A stretch of DNA of 64,000 nucleotides. Source: Moorella mulderi DSM 14980. Its GTDB lineage: Bacteria; Bacillota; DSM-521; Neomoorellales; Neomoorellaceae. The stretch is taken from positions 1 to 64,000 of the forward strand of contig NZ_LTBC01000003.1 in the NCBI RefSeq assembly GCF_001594015.1, given 5' to 3'. A program made the translations under genes and the position numbers. Position 1 is the first letter of the stretch. Every line of letters begins with the position of its first letter. The notes under the pieces were generated by a model. The model was not told the origin of the DNA. It did not search any database and saw only the letters and a program-made list of their open reading frames with translations. Positions 9,101 to 15,734 of this stretch are shown here, in pieces.

Positions 9101-9755
9101 TAACCTCGGGGCCCTCCCAGCGGTAGCGCTTCCGATCTTCCGAGGAAAGGTTAAGGGGGTCCACGTCGGCACTCTTGCCGGTTACCGTATCAATCCAACG
9201 GCCACGGTGCCCGCGTGGGCAAGTAGTAACATAAAAAGGCTGGACGAGGGGCTTAACCTCCGCTTCAATGTGATCAAAGAAGGCCTTGACCTGTTCAGGG
9301 TCGCTACATGCGAGCTCATTTTTGCTGACAAACCAAGCCACAGGGTTAAGGTCTAAGCCCACCACCTGGAAGCCAAGCCGCTCTCCCTCGACCAGGGTAG
9401 TGCCACCACCCATGAAGATGTCCAATACACGTAACTTCTTAAAGGACCCGGCCTTCTGATGGTTGGTGTAGTAGTGCTCCCAGACCAGCTTCGCCGCCTG
9501 AGCCGGATCCTGGGGAGCCTGGGTGGCAGCCGCGATCAAAAGGCTCCGAAACACGCTGGAACGGCGCCGCGCCCACCATTTCGACATCTGGTAAATGGGT
9601 TTTCCGGCGTTACCCTCGAGTTTAGAGAGGGCGTTGATAGGCGTAATAGGAAAGTCTACCTCCAGGCAGACCGGCGATCGCTGGGGATCGTTAAAGTCGG
9701 GTACGGGCAGTCGCACGGCCTTGCCGAGGTTGGGTGGCTCGTTTGCTCTACGCAT
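6168..9755 (-). CDS. DUF1156 adenine-specific DNA methyltransferase with zinc ribbons (COG1743, PglXI-like)
   Basis: A 1195-aa putative N6-adenine methyltransferase. The N-terminal DUF1156 region contains KPIYQMSKWWARRRSSVFR. The SAM-binding motif I is LDIFMGGGTT (111-120) followed by LGFQVVGLDLNPVAWF, and the catalytic motif is DPPF (749-752) in LVITDPPFGDNVFYADLADF. The roughly 600 residues between them hold several Cys pairs (CQSRDCGH, CPSCGHTF, CPKCG, CYHCG, CPQCE), as expected of COG1743 'contains Zn-ribbon' proteins; these probably help DNA recognition. In BREX type 3 a methylase of this family marks host DNA. The gene starts 18 bp after pglZ and ends in an ATGA overlap with the next gene. 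No frameshift is seen and all key residues are present. Confidence 0.9.
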   Translation of the reverse strand: MRRANEPPNLGKAVRLPVPDFNDPQRSPVCLEVDFPITPINALSKLEGNAGKPIYQMSKWWARRRSSVFRSLLIAAATQAPQDPAQAAKLVWEHYYTNHQKAGSFKKLRVLDIFMGGGTTLVEGERLGFQVVGLDLNPVAWFVSKNELACSDPEQVKAFFDHIEAEVKPLVQPFYVTTCPRGHRGRWIDTVTGKSADVDPLNLSSEDRKRYRWEGPEVIYTFWGKHGTCQSRDCGHRTPIFKNPVIAEKKLTTAYIETTCPSCGHTFNVELGETRLAPGAERVVLDTEPSFTETTQAFARLLNDYSKGNAEERFGRVGELLALVDHEPGLQCPKCGAFAGNKVKEVLSSHARARRVRDLKKQDFGIQSRSVYMFLLIHPDWFQGSGAWDHGTEMGGYAGADPESSIAWFEKRLEGLRLIEVRGRIKLAEEEILAQEEGEEENPEDTGDETEEETADRKKYGLPREITLADGTRIQTRVGTVPSKATFRCYHCGRQQSIFDSTAEFGKTQPVAVYALQCYCPQCEAEGYNYGGRYFKAPDAEDLRRLAWAEWEWTARRDADLAAYWPRQEIAYGERTHKRDALDRWGYTHWWKMFNPRQLLVHAQLLRAITEAPEERWPLDVREQALGAFQQYLRNQNMFAFWNPQRDTPEPMFSNPNYHPKQQVIENCVFNILGRGNWISSAQKVVEAVQWSSDPWELFVVGAAAGDGGKKSGKVKPGDPLKGITAAYCGSATDLSMIGHEPFDLVITDPPFGDNVFYADLADFFYVWLRIPLLRWYTDLPERAYFEPERTPHALEAVDNPVEHPDDREKWEREPTITRRVLARVRELTGNPDLKEKERNPLYRPEPSSEFYQQTLMACWAEANRLLKPGGLMAFTFHHNEDETWVNVLEALFGAGFILVATYPIRSDETKGERAQFGSQKIEYDIIHVCRKRLEPPQPVSWARMRRWVKEETARLKELLEHSHGKGLSEADLRVVLRGKALEFYSRHYSQVYTGEGEVLTVQEALLGINQLLDDLLHGEGDNGRRRPSDVAEPATRLFLYIFQGRTSLARDDLHKMLRGTGVSQDDLEARGWIRSAGTTVYGVPIAERFRYFTAPGRNRKVIKTDLDQAHFLIGAAQPGSGVNVMDELDRHTFQLKRAVDAILEWYAETDPDANIREAARLALDLVRHWRARPTRNEGVSQMTLFDRLEAEEAP

Positions 9756-9773
9756 TTTCAGTTCACCTTCTCA

Positions 9774-10742
9774 TCAAAGCGGGGGAAATTCTACAAACGG
9801 CACTGCCACTTCGAGTAGACTGAGCCCTCCGTGGATCAGGTGGGGAAAGCCGCCCTGAACCTTCCATTTGCGCTGCCCCATGACTACATGAAAATCGTTT
9901 TCGGTCAGCACTATAGGTGGCATAAATCTGGCCAGCCACGGCTCGGATGCCACCCTGTATCGGGAGGCACCAAAAGTTTCGCGCAACGCTTCAACTACGT
10001 CCGGCTCGGTTTCCTCGCTTGAAAATAGCCGGCTTTCGGCATACCCGTGGTCGGCCGTAATAACCAATTTTCTTCCTTGCCGTAAACGATCCACGAATCC
10101 CCAGAAACCGTCGTCCTGCAAAACGTCCGAAGCGGCTTTGACAATCTGCTCGGGGGACTTTTTGTGAACATGAATAAGATCGTCCAACCAGGTATGCCAG
10201 ATGAAGACGTTTCGCACGGCCGGAACGCTCGCCATGCTATCTTCAAAGGGCATTCTAAGAACATCAGTAAAGACCAATTCGTCACGGAACGCGAAGGTAG
10301 CGGGAGCGCCATTGTTGACCAACTTGTGACGGGCTAGTACTCCTAGAGCCCCGGCAAACTGGTCGGTATCCGAAGGTACTTCTGATCCCGTTACCCTTAC
10401 GGCTGTTGGCAAGAGGCCTCGAGCCTGGGCTCCCTTCAGTAGCGGGACAAGCTGCCGTAGAGAAAAGGCATCCAGGATAAGGACAGCCCGGCCGAATGGC
10501 GTAGGCTCGGACCACCATTGGCGTAGCGCTTTTGAAGTTCGTGGGGCCTCCCTTTGATAGGCCATCCAAAGCTCCCACGCACTTTCCGCAAGTAGCCGGT
10601 CTGCGGCCACGGTTTGGTTATGAAGCTCCGTCGGCGTCATGCCGGCCAGGGTCAGGTTTCTAAGCTGCCTAAAGATCGCCTTCCATGCTTCTGAAGCTGA
10701 TGGGGAATCAAAAATTATCTCCACCCAGGGACAAGCGGTCAT
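9774..10742 (-). CDS. pglZ: PglZ-domain protein (alkaline phosphatase superfamily)
   Basis: A 322-aa protein with the metal-binding pattern of the PglZ family: VLILDAFSLRQLVPLL (nucleophile region), LVITADHGYAES, and C-terminal IHGGLSLLEVAVPF. PglZ is the hallmark of BREX and Pgl defence systems; its exact chemistry is not settled, though phosphodiesterase/nuclease activity is expected from the fold. It is shorter than the 700-900 aa typical of BREX type 1 PglZ, so this is a compact, core-only form. The ATG at 10742 is preferred: it has GAAGGGAAGG five to eight bases upstream. It overlaps the end of the DUF499 gene by 35 bp. Confidence 0.85.
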   Translation of the reverse strand: MTACPWVEIIFDSPSASEAWKAIFRQLRNLTLAGMTPTELHNQTVAADRLLAESAWELWMAYQREAPRTSKALRQWWSEPTPFGRAVLILDAFSLRQLVPLLKGAQARGLLPTAVRVTGSEVPSDTDQFAGALGVLARHKLVNNGAPATFAFRDELVFTDVLRMPFEDSMASVPAVRNVFIWHTWLDDLIHVHKKSPEQIVKAASDVLQDDGFWGFVDRLRQGRKLVITADHGYAESRLFSSEETEPDVVEALRETFGASRYRVASEPWLARFMPPIVLTENDFHVVMGQRKWKVQGGFPHLIHGGLSLLEVAVPFVEFPPL

Positions 10743-13506
10743 CGTCCTTCCCTTCTTCCCTATATGTAACCTCCAGTGAAGCCCGGACAAACGATGGTAA
10801 TCGCTGGAGGATTTGCTTCACCTGCTGCACCGTAAGGCCTTGGAACTCGAGCTTTACCTTATCCAGGGTGTGTTCAGCCGAGAGACGCCATTTCTCAAAA
10901 TACCCGCAAAGATTGATCCCAGTATTCGGCTCCTCAGCCAAACACGTTTTCTTCTGCACACCTGAGGGTTCCGTTTCAACAGCAGGCCCACCAACTGGCA
11001 GCTGGATGGCCCGGCCAAAAGATACGGGGGCTGTCTCCCTGAGTACCGACGTTTCTTGAGCCGATGGTATAGTCGCGGTCCCGGCTGGTGGCGCCGTTAC
11101 TGTCACCCCGCCAACAGAGGAAGGGAGGCCTAATTGCACCTCGCGCATTTCCAGCCCGGAGCGAAACGCTTTTGAGCGGACATAGCGGAGTGCCTCTCCG
11201 TCGTCGACATGTTCCGGCAGACGCCCTACCCAGGTGCCACCGACGTTGACCACCAGCTTGCCCCTAGCAACTGCCTTGAGAATCTCCTCGTAAATCCTGG
11301 TATCGCCCAGATAGGGAATAGCTTCGCGAGTCTCGGCTGGTGGAGGCTCAACCAGCTCATCCAGGAGCTTACCCACCAGAAACGACTCTCCGGCTCGCTG
11401 CATGAGTAGCTCTTGAAATGCCTCGGGATCGAAAAGGTCCTCCGTAATCCTCTTTTCAACTGCAGACGGTATCTGTTCACCCTGGGCGTTGATCCGTTCC
11501 ACCTCAAAAATACACTGCTCGGGATTGCGGTAGTCCCAGCTCTTCAGGATCGCGAAACGGTCAAAGCGCTTCTTAAGGGCCTCCCTGAGCGGTTTATCAA
11601 ATTCATCTTTTAGTGCCCTGTATTTCGGATCATTTTTCCAGGCGATGGACGTTAGATAGGAACACCGGGCGCAGAATAAGAGCTCGGCATCCCTATAGAG
11701 GCCCTTACTTCCCAGCTCGGGGAGAAGAAAGCGTACAGTGTTACGCCGGCTGGAAACGTGCCGTGCCAACCACACACCCAGTTCTTGAATTCTCCCCTCG
11801 CTTATCTGGAGTGGATCGGGCACGAGGATAAGTACCGGACGCTCCCAATGGCCGGGCCTATCTGTCTCATCAATGTCTGACCAGGGATTGTTAACCCAGT
11901 CGGGGCCCAGAACAATTACCCTAGAAGGAGGTTCGCGGTCAGCCGGGACAAGAATGTGGCGGAGCGTATTACGAATATGTTCGATATCCTTGCCCGGATA
12001 ACGCACCTGCCCTGCTACCGAGGCCGGGCCAGGCTGCCAAAACCTGTCATTCCTTGCCGTTGCCCTTACCCTGGAACGCGGGTTTTCTTCAATACCAAAC
12101 CGCAGCCGGCCCTCCGGGCTTTCCTCCCCGTGGATGTTGATACTGTTCTCTATTAACTGTACGATCTCGCTCTGAAAGGCGTTATCGTCAATAAACTCTC
12201 GGCGGGTGATGTCAAGGTGAAGTTCCTGGCGCGTGCCACCCGCATTTGACCAGGGAGACATAGACCGCACCCACAGCGCGCTTACCAGTTCTCTGGCATG
12301 AGGTATCACCGTACCTGCGGCCTCGATGGTCTCCAGGTTCCGTCTGGCAATTTCCCGTAGCCGCTCGTGATGTGCGCTGGCAGATATGGAATCAAGCAGG
12401 GATTGGACGCCACAAGAGTCATCGTCAACGAGGAAATCTGCCGGGGTAATAATCGGAACTTCTTCGCCCCTAGCCCGGTACACCTGGGCCAGAATGCGGA
12501 TAAGGTCCCTGTTTTGCTGGGCCGCCTCAGCCATCAATATCTGGTCCTCCAAGAGCTCCAGTAGCTCTGGAGAGAAGGGCCAACAGGCTACCACTTCCTC
12601 AGCGACTCGCCCGCGCTCGGATTCCGGCAGGTGGGAGAACAGCAGGCGGTAGCGCTCGGCTGCATAAGGGGCAGTCAGATGCCTGATATCAGAGGTCGGT
12701 ATGTTCTCCCTGTTTTCAAAAAGACGGTAGATTACCAATTTCTGCCGATCCTGCTTAGCTGTCGGCCCCCGGAAGTCAATAAGAACCGGTCCAACCCGGT
12801 GAACCTGGCGAAACGCCTCCGTGTTGTTGTTCAAAACTGAGATCACCAGAATCAAGAGATCAGGCCGCTCTTTAGAGATTTCCGAAAGGTTTTGAATGAA
12901 ATTTTCCGCCCATGTTCTGTACTTTATCCCCTCCGGGCCAGGTTCGTCGCGCAGTCCATCGAACCATTTCTGGAACTCGTCCAAGATCAGGGCCACTGGC
13001 TGGACTGTAAGCATTTCCTCGATGAGCGAGCGCGGTGGATAAGGATACCCAATCTGCTGAAACCTACCTCGGAATAGTTCTCCCTTGGGATGCCTATCGA
13101 ACAAGAGTTCCCAAAGCAACGGATACTCTTGATTGTGCACCGGTTCGGAAATAGCGCGAAATCCTCTTTGTAAAACCAGGTTCTGCAGAGCGCCTATGCT
13201 CAATCTTTCTCCCCATTCTTTGGCCCAGGTCTCTACGCGATCTGGCGATTCAATGGCGTGATGCATTACCGACATGATGTGCGACTTGCCACGGCCCCGC
13301 TCACCCAGAAGTACGATCGGGTGTCCGGCACGCTCCGCGCTTATCGCCCGCAATGCTACCTGGACATCTGCAGTAGGATAGGTGATGGAAAGAATACGGT
13401 CAGGGCTTTGCTGAGTGGAACCGGTGTTATCCGGTCTGCGCAGCATAATAGTTGTACCAGGCATTTGCGGGCCAAGGAATTCGTCTCTGAGCCTAAGGCC
13501 TAACAT
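10708..13506 (-). CDS. DUF499 AAA+ ATPase (COG1483; BrxC/PglY-like)
   Basis: A 932-aa P-loop ATPase, first gene of the defence operon. Walker A is GERGRGKS (68-75) and Walker B is ALILDEFQKWFD (172-183), with a sensor-like segment LLILVISVLNN further on. The family (DUF499, COG1483) is large, partners with COG1743 methylases in defence islands, and includes BrxC/PglY of BREX/Pgl. The C-terminal half has no recognisable catalytic motif and ends in a low-complexity Pro/Thr linker followed by a small basic domain (FEKWRLSAEHTLDKVKLEFQ). It probably drives assembly or remodelling of the complex on DNA. The ATG at 13506 has only a weak upstream Shine-Dalgarno. No further minus-strand gene precedes it closely, so transcription should begin in 13510-13690. 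Confidence 0.85.
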   Translation of the reverse strand: MLGLRLRDEFLGPQMPGTTIMLRRPDNTGSTQQSPDRILSITYPTADVQVALRAISAERAGHPIVLLGERGRGKSHIMSVMHHAIESPDRVETWAKEWGERLSIGALQNLVLQRGFRAISEPVHNQEYPLLWELLFDRHPKGELFRGRFQQIGYPYPPRSLIEEMLTVQPVALILDEFQKWFDGLRDEPGPEGIKYRTWAENFIQNLSEISKERPDLLILVISVLNNNTEAFRQVHRVGPVLIDFRGPTAKQDRQKLVIYRLFENRENIPTSDIRHLTAPYAAERYRLLFSHLPESERGRVAEEVVACWPFSPELLELLEDQILMAEAAQQNRDLIRILAQVYRARGEEVPIITPADFLVDDDSCGVQSLLDSISASAHHERLREIARRNLETIEAAGTVIPHARELVSALWVRSMSPWSNAGGTRQELHLDITRREFIDDNAFQSEIVQLIENSINIHGEESPEGRLRFGIEENPRSRVRATARNDRFWQPGPASVAGQVRYPGKDIEHIRNTLRHILVPADREPPSRVIVLGPDWVNNPWSDIDETDRPGHWERPVLILVPDPLQISEGRIQELGVWLARHVSSRRNTVRFLLPELGSKGLYRDAELLFCARCSYLTSIAWKNDPKYRALKDEFDKPLREALKKRFDRFAILKSWDYRNPEQCIFEVERINAQGEQIPSAVEKRITEDLFDPEAFQELLMQRAGESFLVGKLLDELVEPPPAETREAIPYLGDTRIYEEILKAVARGKLVVNVGGTWVGRLPEHVDDGEALRYVRSKAFRSGLEMREVQLGLPSSVGGVTVTAPPAGTATIPSAQETSVLRETAPVSFGRAIQLPVGGPAVETEPSGVQKKTCLAEEPNTGINLCGYFEKWRLSAEHTLDKVKLEFQGLTVQQVKQILQRLPSFVRASLEVTYREEGKDDDRLSLGGDNF

Positions 13507-13699
13507 TAGGATGACCCTGCCTTCTATGGTTATTTGGTCATTCTGTTTCCCAAATTAGTTAATTCCTTGACTTGCGGGCCACTACCGCGATAACCAATTG
13601 GGGTTGTCCTAGATTTCGTAGAATTTGAAGGTGGCGGCCACCTGCCCCTGTATGGTATAACAGGGGTGGAAGAAATAACTTAAGGAGGTACCGCCACCC
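13507..13699. promoter_or_regulatory. Divergent intergenic region: defence operon / transposase remnant
   Basis: This 190-bp gap separates the minus-strand operon from the plus-strand IS256 remnant and must carry the operon promoter. On the minus strand I see only weak matches to sigma-A boxes. On the plus strand TTGACT (about 13567) with GATAAC 17 bp on is a possible weak promoter. A hairpin CCCCTG/CAGGGG lies at about 13646-13667 and a strong Shine-Dalgarno (TAAGGAGGT) precedes the ATG at 13700. GGTGGCGG and CCGCCACC face each other around the hairpin and may belong to the old IS left end. Confidence 0.35.
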
Positions 13700-14211
13700 A
13701 TGCCATTATATCACACAATTGACCCTAAACGCCAGAATAGAGCAACCAAATTTTTAGCCCATTGCCCCGAACCTGTCCAGATTTTATTAGCCGAGGTAAT
13801 AGGGGCAGCACACGTCCTCGACCACCTGCCCGCAGTGGAGCAACCCTGGGTGGCGCGCAAGATGGATGCCGCCTGGCAGGAGGAAGACCCTGAGCAAGCC
13901 TTAAAAAGCCTCAAGCCCTTGCTACTCAATAAGAAAAAGCCCACACCGGCGCCGCCGCCAGCCTCCGCGAAGGGATGGAAGAAACCTTCACTGTTAGCCC
14001 TCTGGGATTACCTGAAAAACTAACCAAAGTCTGAACTCGACCAATATCATCGAATCGGCCAATGACCGTGTACGTACCTACTGCCGCAACGTTAAAAGGT
14101 GGCAGAGCAGCGAGCAGATACTTCGCTGGCTGGCAGTCTCTTATCTCGAGGCCGAAAAAGGTTTCCACTGGATTAACGGTTATCGTGAACTGCCCATACT
14201 GAAGGGGCGAT
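13700..14211 (+). pseudogene. IS256 (mutator) family transposase, internally deleted and frameshifted
   Basis: The ATG with its AAGGAGG site is intact, but the 107-aa frame soon derails. Its residues HCPEPVQILLAEVIGAAHVL and EEDPEQALKSLKPL belong to the middle of IS256-type transposases. At the A-tract near 13930 the homology moves to another frame (GAAASLREGMEETFTVSPLG), and after a second shift near 14028 it continues as NSTNIIESANDRVRTYCRNV and LEAEKGFHWINGYRELPIL, the conserved C-terminal block. The N-terminal DNA-binding and first catalytic Asp region are deleted. It separates the BREX-like operon from the nuclease-like gene, a sign of past insertions in this island. Confidence 0.75.
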
Positions 14212-14772
14212 GCGCAAGAAGTTGTTCCCAGAATCATCCACCACCATGCAAAACACTTAAAAATCATGAAAATGGCTGTCCCAAAAATCTGCGAAGAGCG
14301 TGACAACCCCAACCAATTACTTCATGAGTTTTTGTAATATGACCGGCGGTAGGATTTGTATTAGTCCGAAAATAGCCTTTTACTTATTTTTTATTATTGG
14401 TTGCACCTGCCAGGCAGAGACGGTTGTAGGTATTTTCTGCCTCCCGAGCCTCCCGCTGGAGCTTTACAAACAAGTCCGCACACTTTACGTTGGGCGCGAC
14501 GGTCATCACCTGGGCTATGCCGTTAGGCAGCCCGGCGTTGAATATCTAGGCCCGGACTTCAGGCTCCTGCCCGGTTCCTGGCGGGGAAAGCCAGACATAC
14601 GCCAGGAACCAGCCATACTTGTCCCGCTTGATAATGTCCAGCGAAAAGGCTGAAAATAGCCTAGTCTGGTGAAGAAGGGTACTACCAAAATTCGCTATGT
14701 CTCGGACGTGGTTACTGGTCTGGGCGAAGGCGCATAAACCGTAGCCGACGCACTCTGAGGATGATGATCGAT
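14212..14772. other. 560-bp stretch without a supportable gene
   Basis: Two overlapping open frames on opposite strands (plus 14300-14653, minus 14546-14776) have no recognisable domain and neither has a good start. The minus-strand segment ending in DIIKRDKYGWFLAYVWLS looks protein-like but I cannot assign it. The AT content is higher than in the flanks. I regard the stretch as decayed sequence left by element insertion. Confidence 0.4.
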
Positions 14773-15390
14773 TCAATTCGGTCTAACTTCATAAATACGT
14801 ATCCACATTTCTGACATGACCAATTTCTCCCTCAGATGGCCTATAACTTCACAATCAACGATTTCCCCGACAGAGTTAACAAATGTCCCTGGGTGCTTTT
14901 CTATGTATCCCTTATTTATTCTACAAGTATCCCCGGGCGCAAGGTTGAAGAAATCATTGAGCCGATTATCTGGATTCTGGAAGTAGGTTGCCATTTCCTT
15001 ATCTGTAACATATACGAAGTAACGTCGAATGCTTTCATTGGCCGGTTTGAACCGAGCTAGTCGGAAAATGTCCGCAAAGACTTTCCCTGCCTTTTGAGTT
15101 TTTGGGGGATTCTTACCACTCGGGCTCTCTCTATCAAATTTGCATTCGAATGCTAACCCTGAGCGTTCATTCTTTGGTGGAATATATGTATCTATTTCGG
15201 CTCCGCGAATCTCAGGATGAGGATATTCAAGGATTATGTCCGGAGGACGAATACCGACGTAGTTGGTTAGGCAATAGAATAACGTATATCGTACGGAATC
15301 CTCGGTGGTATACACCTGCTTGGAGAACCTTTCTTCCAATAACTTACTAAATTGTTCAAAGACCTTAGTAATGGTTACATCATTACTCAT
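14773..15390 (-). CDS. PD-(D/E)XK nuclease-like protein, 205 aa
   Basis: A small soluble protein with the fingerprint of a restriction-type nuclease fold: an N-terminal helix with Glu30 (TTEDSVRYTLFYCL), then D67 in AEIDTYI, and after a beta strand FECK (E82-x-K84). The spacing D-(14)-E-x-K fits PD-(D/E)XK enzymes such as type II restriction endonucleases and defence nucleases. The family is not named by me. The start is firm: ATG at 15390 with AGGAGGG eight bases upstream. It sits in the defence island, transcribed in the same direction as the BREX-like operon and the SIR2 gene, 344 bp downstream of the latter. It may be a stand-alone nuclease or an accessory effector. Catalysis is inferred, not shown. 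Confidence 0.65.
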   Translation of the reverse strand: MSNDVTITKVFEQFSKLLEERFSKQVYTTEDSVRYTLFYCLTNYVGIRPPDIILEYPHPEIRGAEIDTYIPPKNERSGLAFECKFDRESPSGKNPPKTQKAGKVFADIFRLARFKPANESIRRYFVYVTDKEMATYFQNPDNRLNDFFNLAPGDTCRINKGYIEKHPGTFVNSVGEIVDCEVIGHLREKLVMSEMWIRIYEVRPN

Positions 15391-15734
15391 GATTCACCCT
15401 CCTGACCATCTTCGATGTTATTAAATCCTTTGCGGCTGGCTACCTGAGCACACTCTGACTACCAGCAGCTACCCGCTTCGCGTGGAGGCCGCCCCAGGGG
15501 AACGGGACCGGAAATCCGGCGAATAGCACTCAGGCTCCGACCTCCAGTTGGGTGAAAGCAGATGTCGCTTTAAGAGATAGATCGCTGCCTGATTGCGCGC
15601 CGTACCGTACTCCTTGTTTCCCGCGGTAAAGCATCCGCCAGCCATCCTGTCACCCAATATCGGAGCTAAATACCCCGAATTAATGAGGTTCTGGCCAAGC
15701 CTTAGACCGAGTAGGACCTTTGGCACGTTCCCCT
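15391..15734. other. 344-bp gap between SIR2 and the nuclease-like gene
   Basis: A minus-strand open frame (15469-15756) overlaps the end of the SIR2 gene but shows no family, no good ribosome site, and a composition that reads like chance. I see no terminator with a clear T-run. The promoter of the nuclease-like gene should lie here, just upstream of 15390. Confidence 0.3.

Noticed and set aside
14300-14653. 117-aa plus-strand frame between the IS256 remnant and the nuclease-like gene
   Set aside because: No domain, no ribosome site, overlapped by another frame on the opposite strand.
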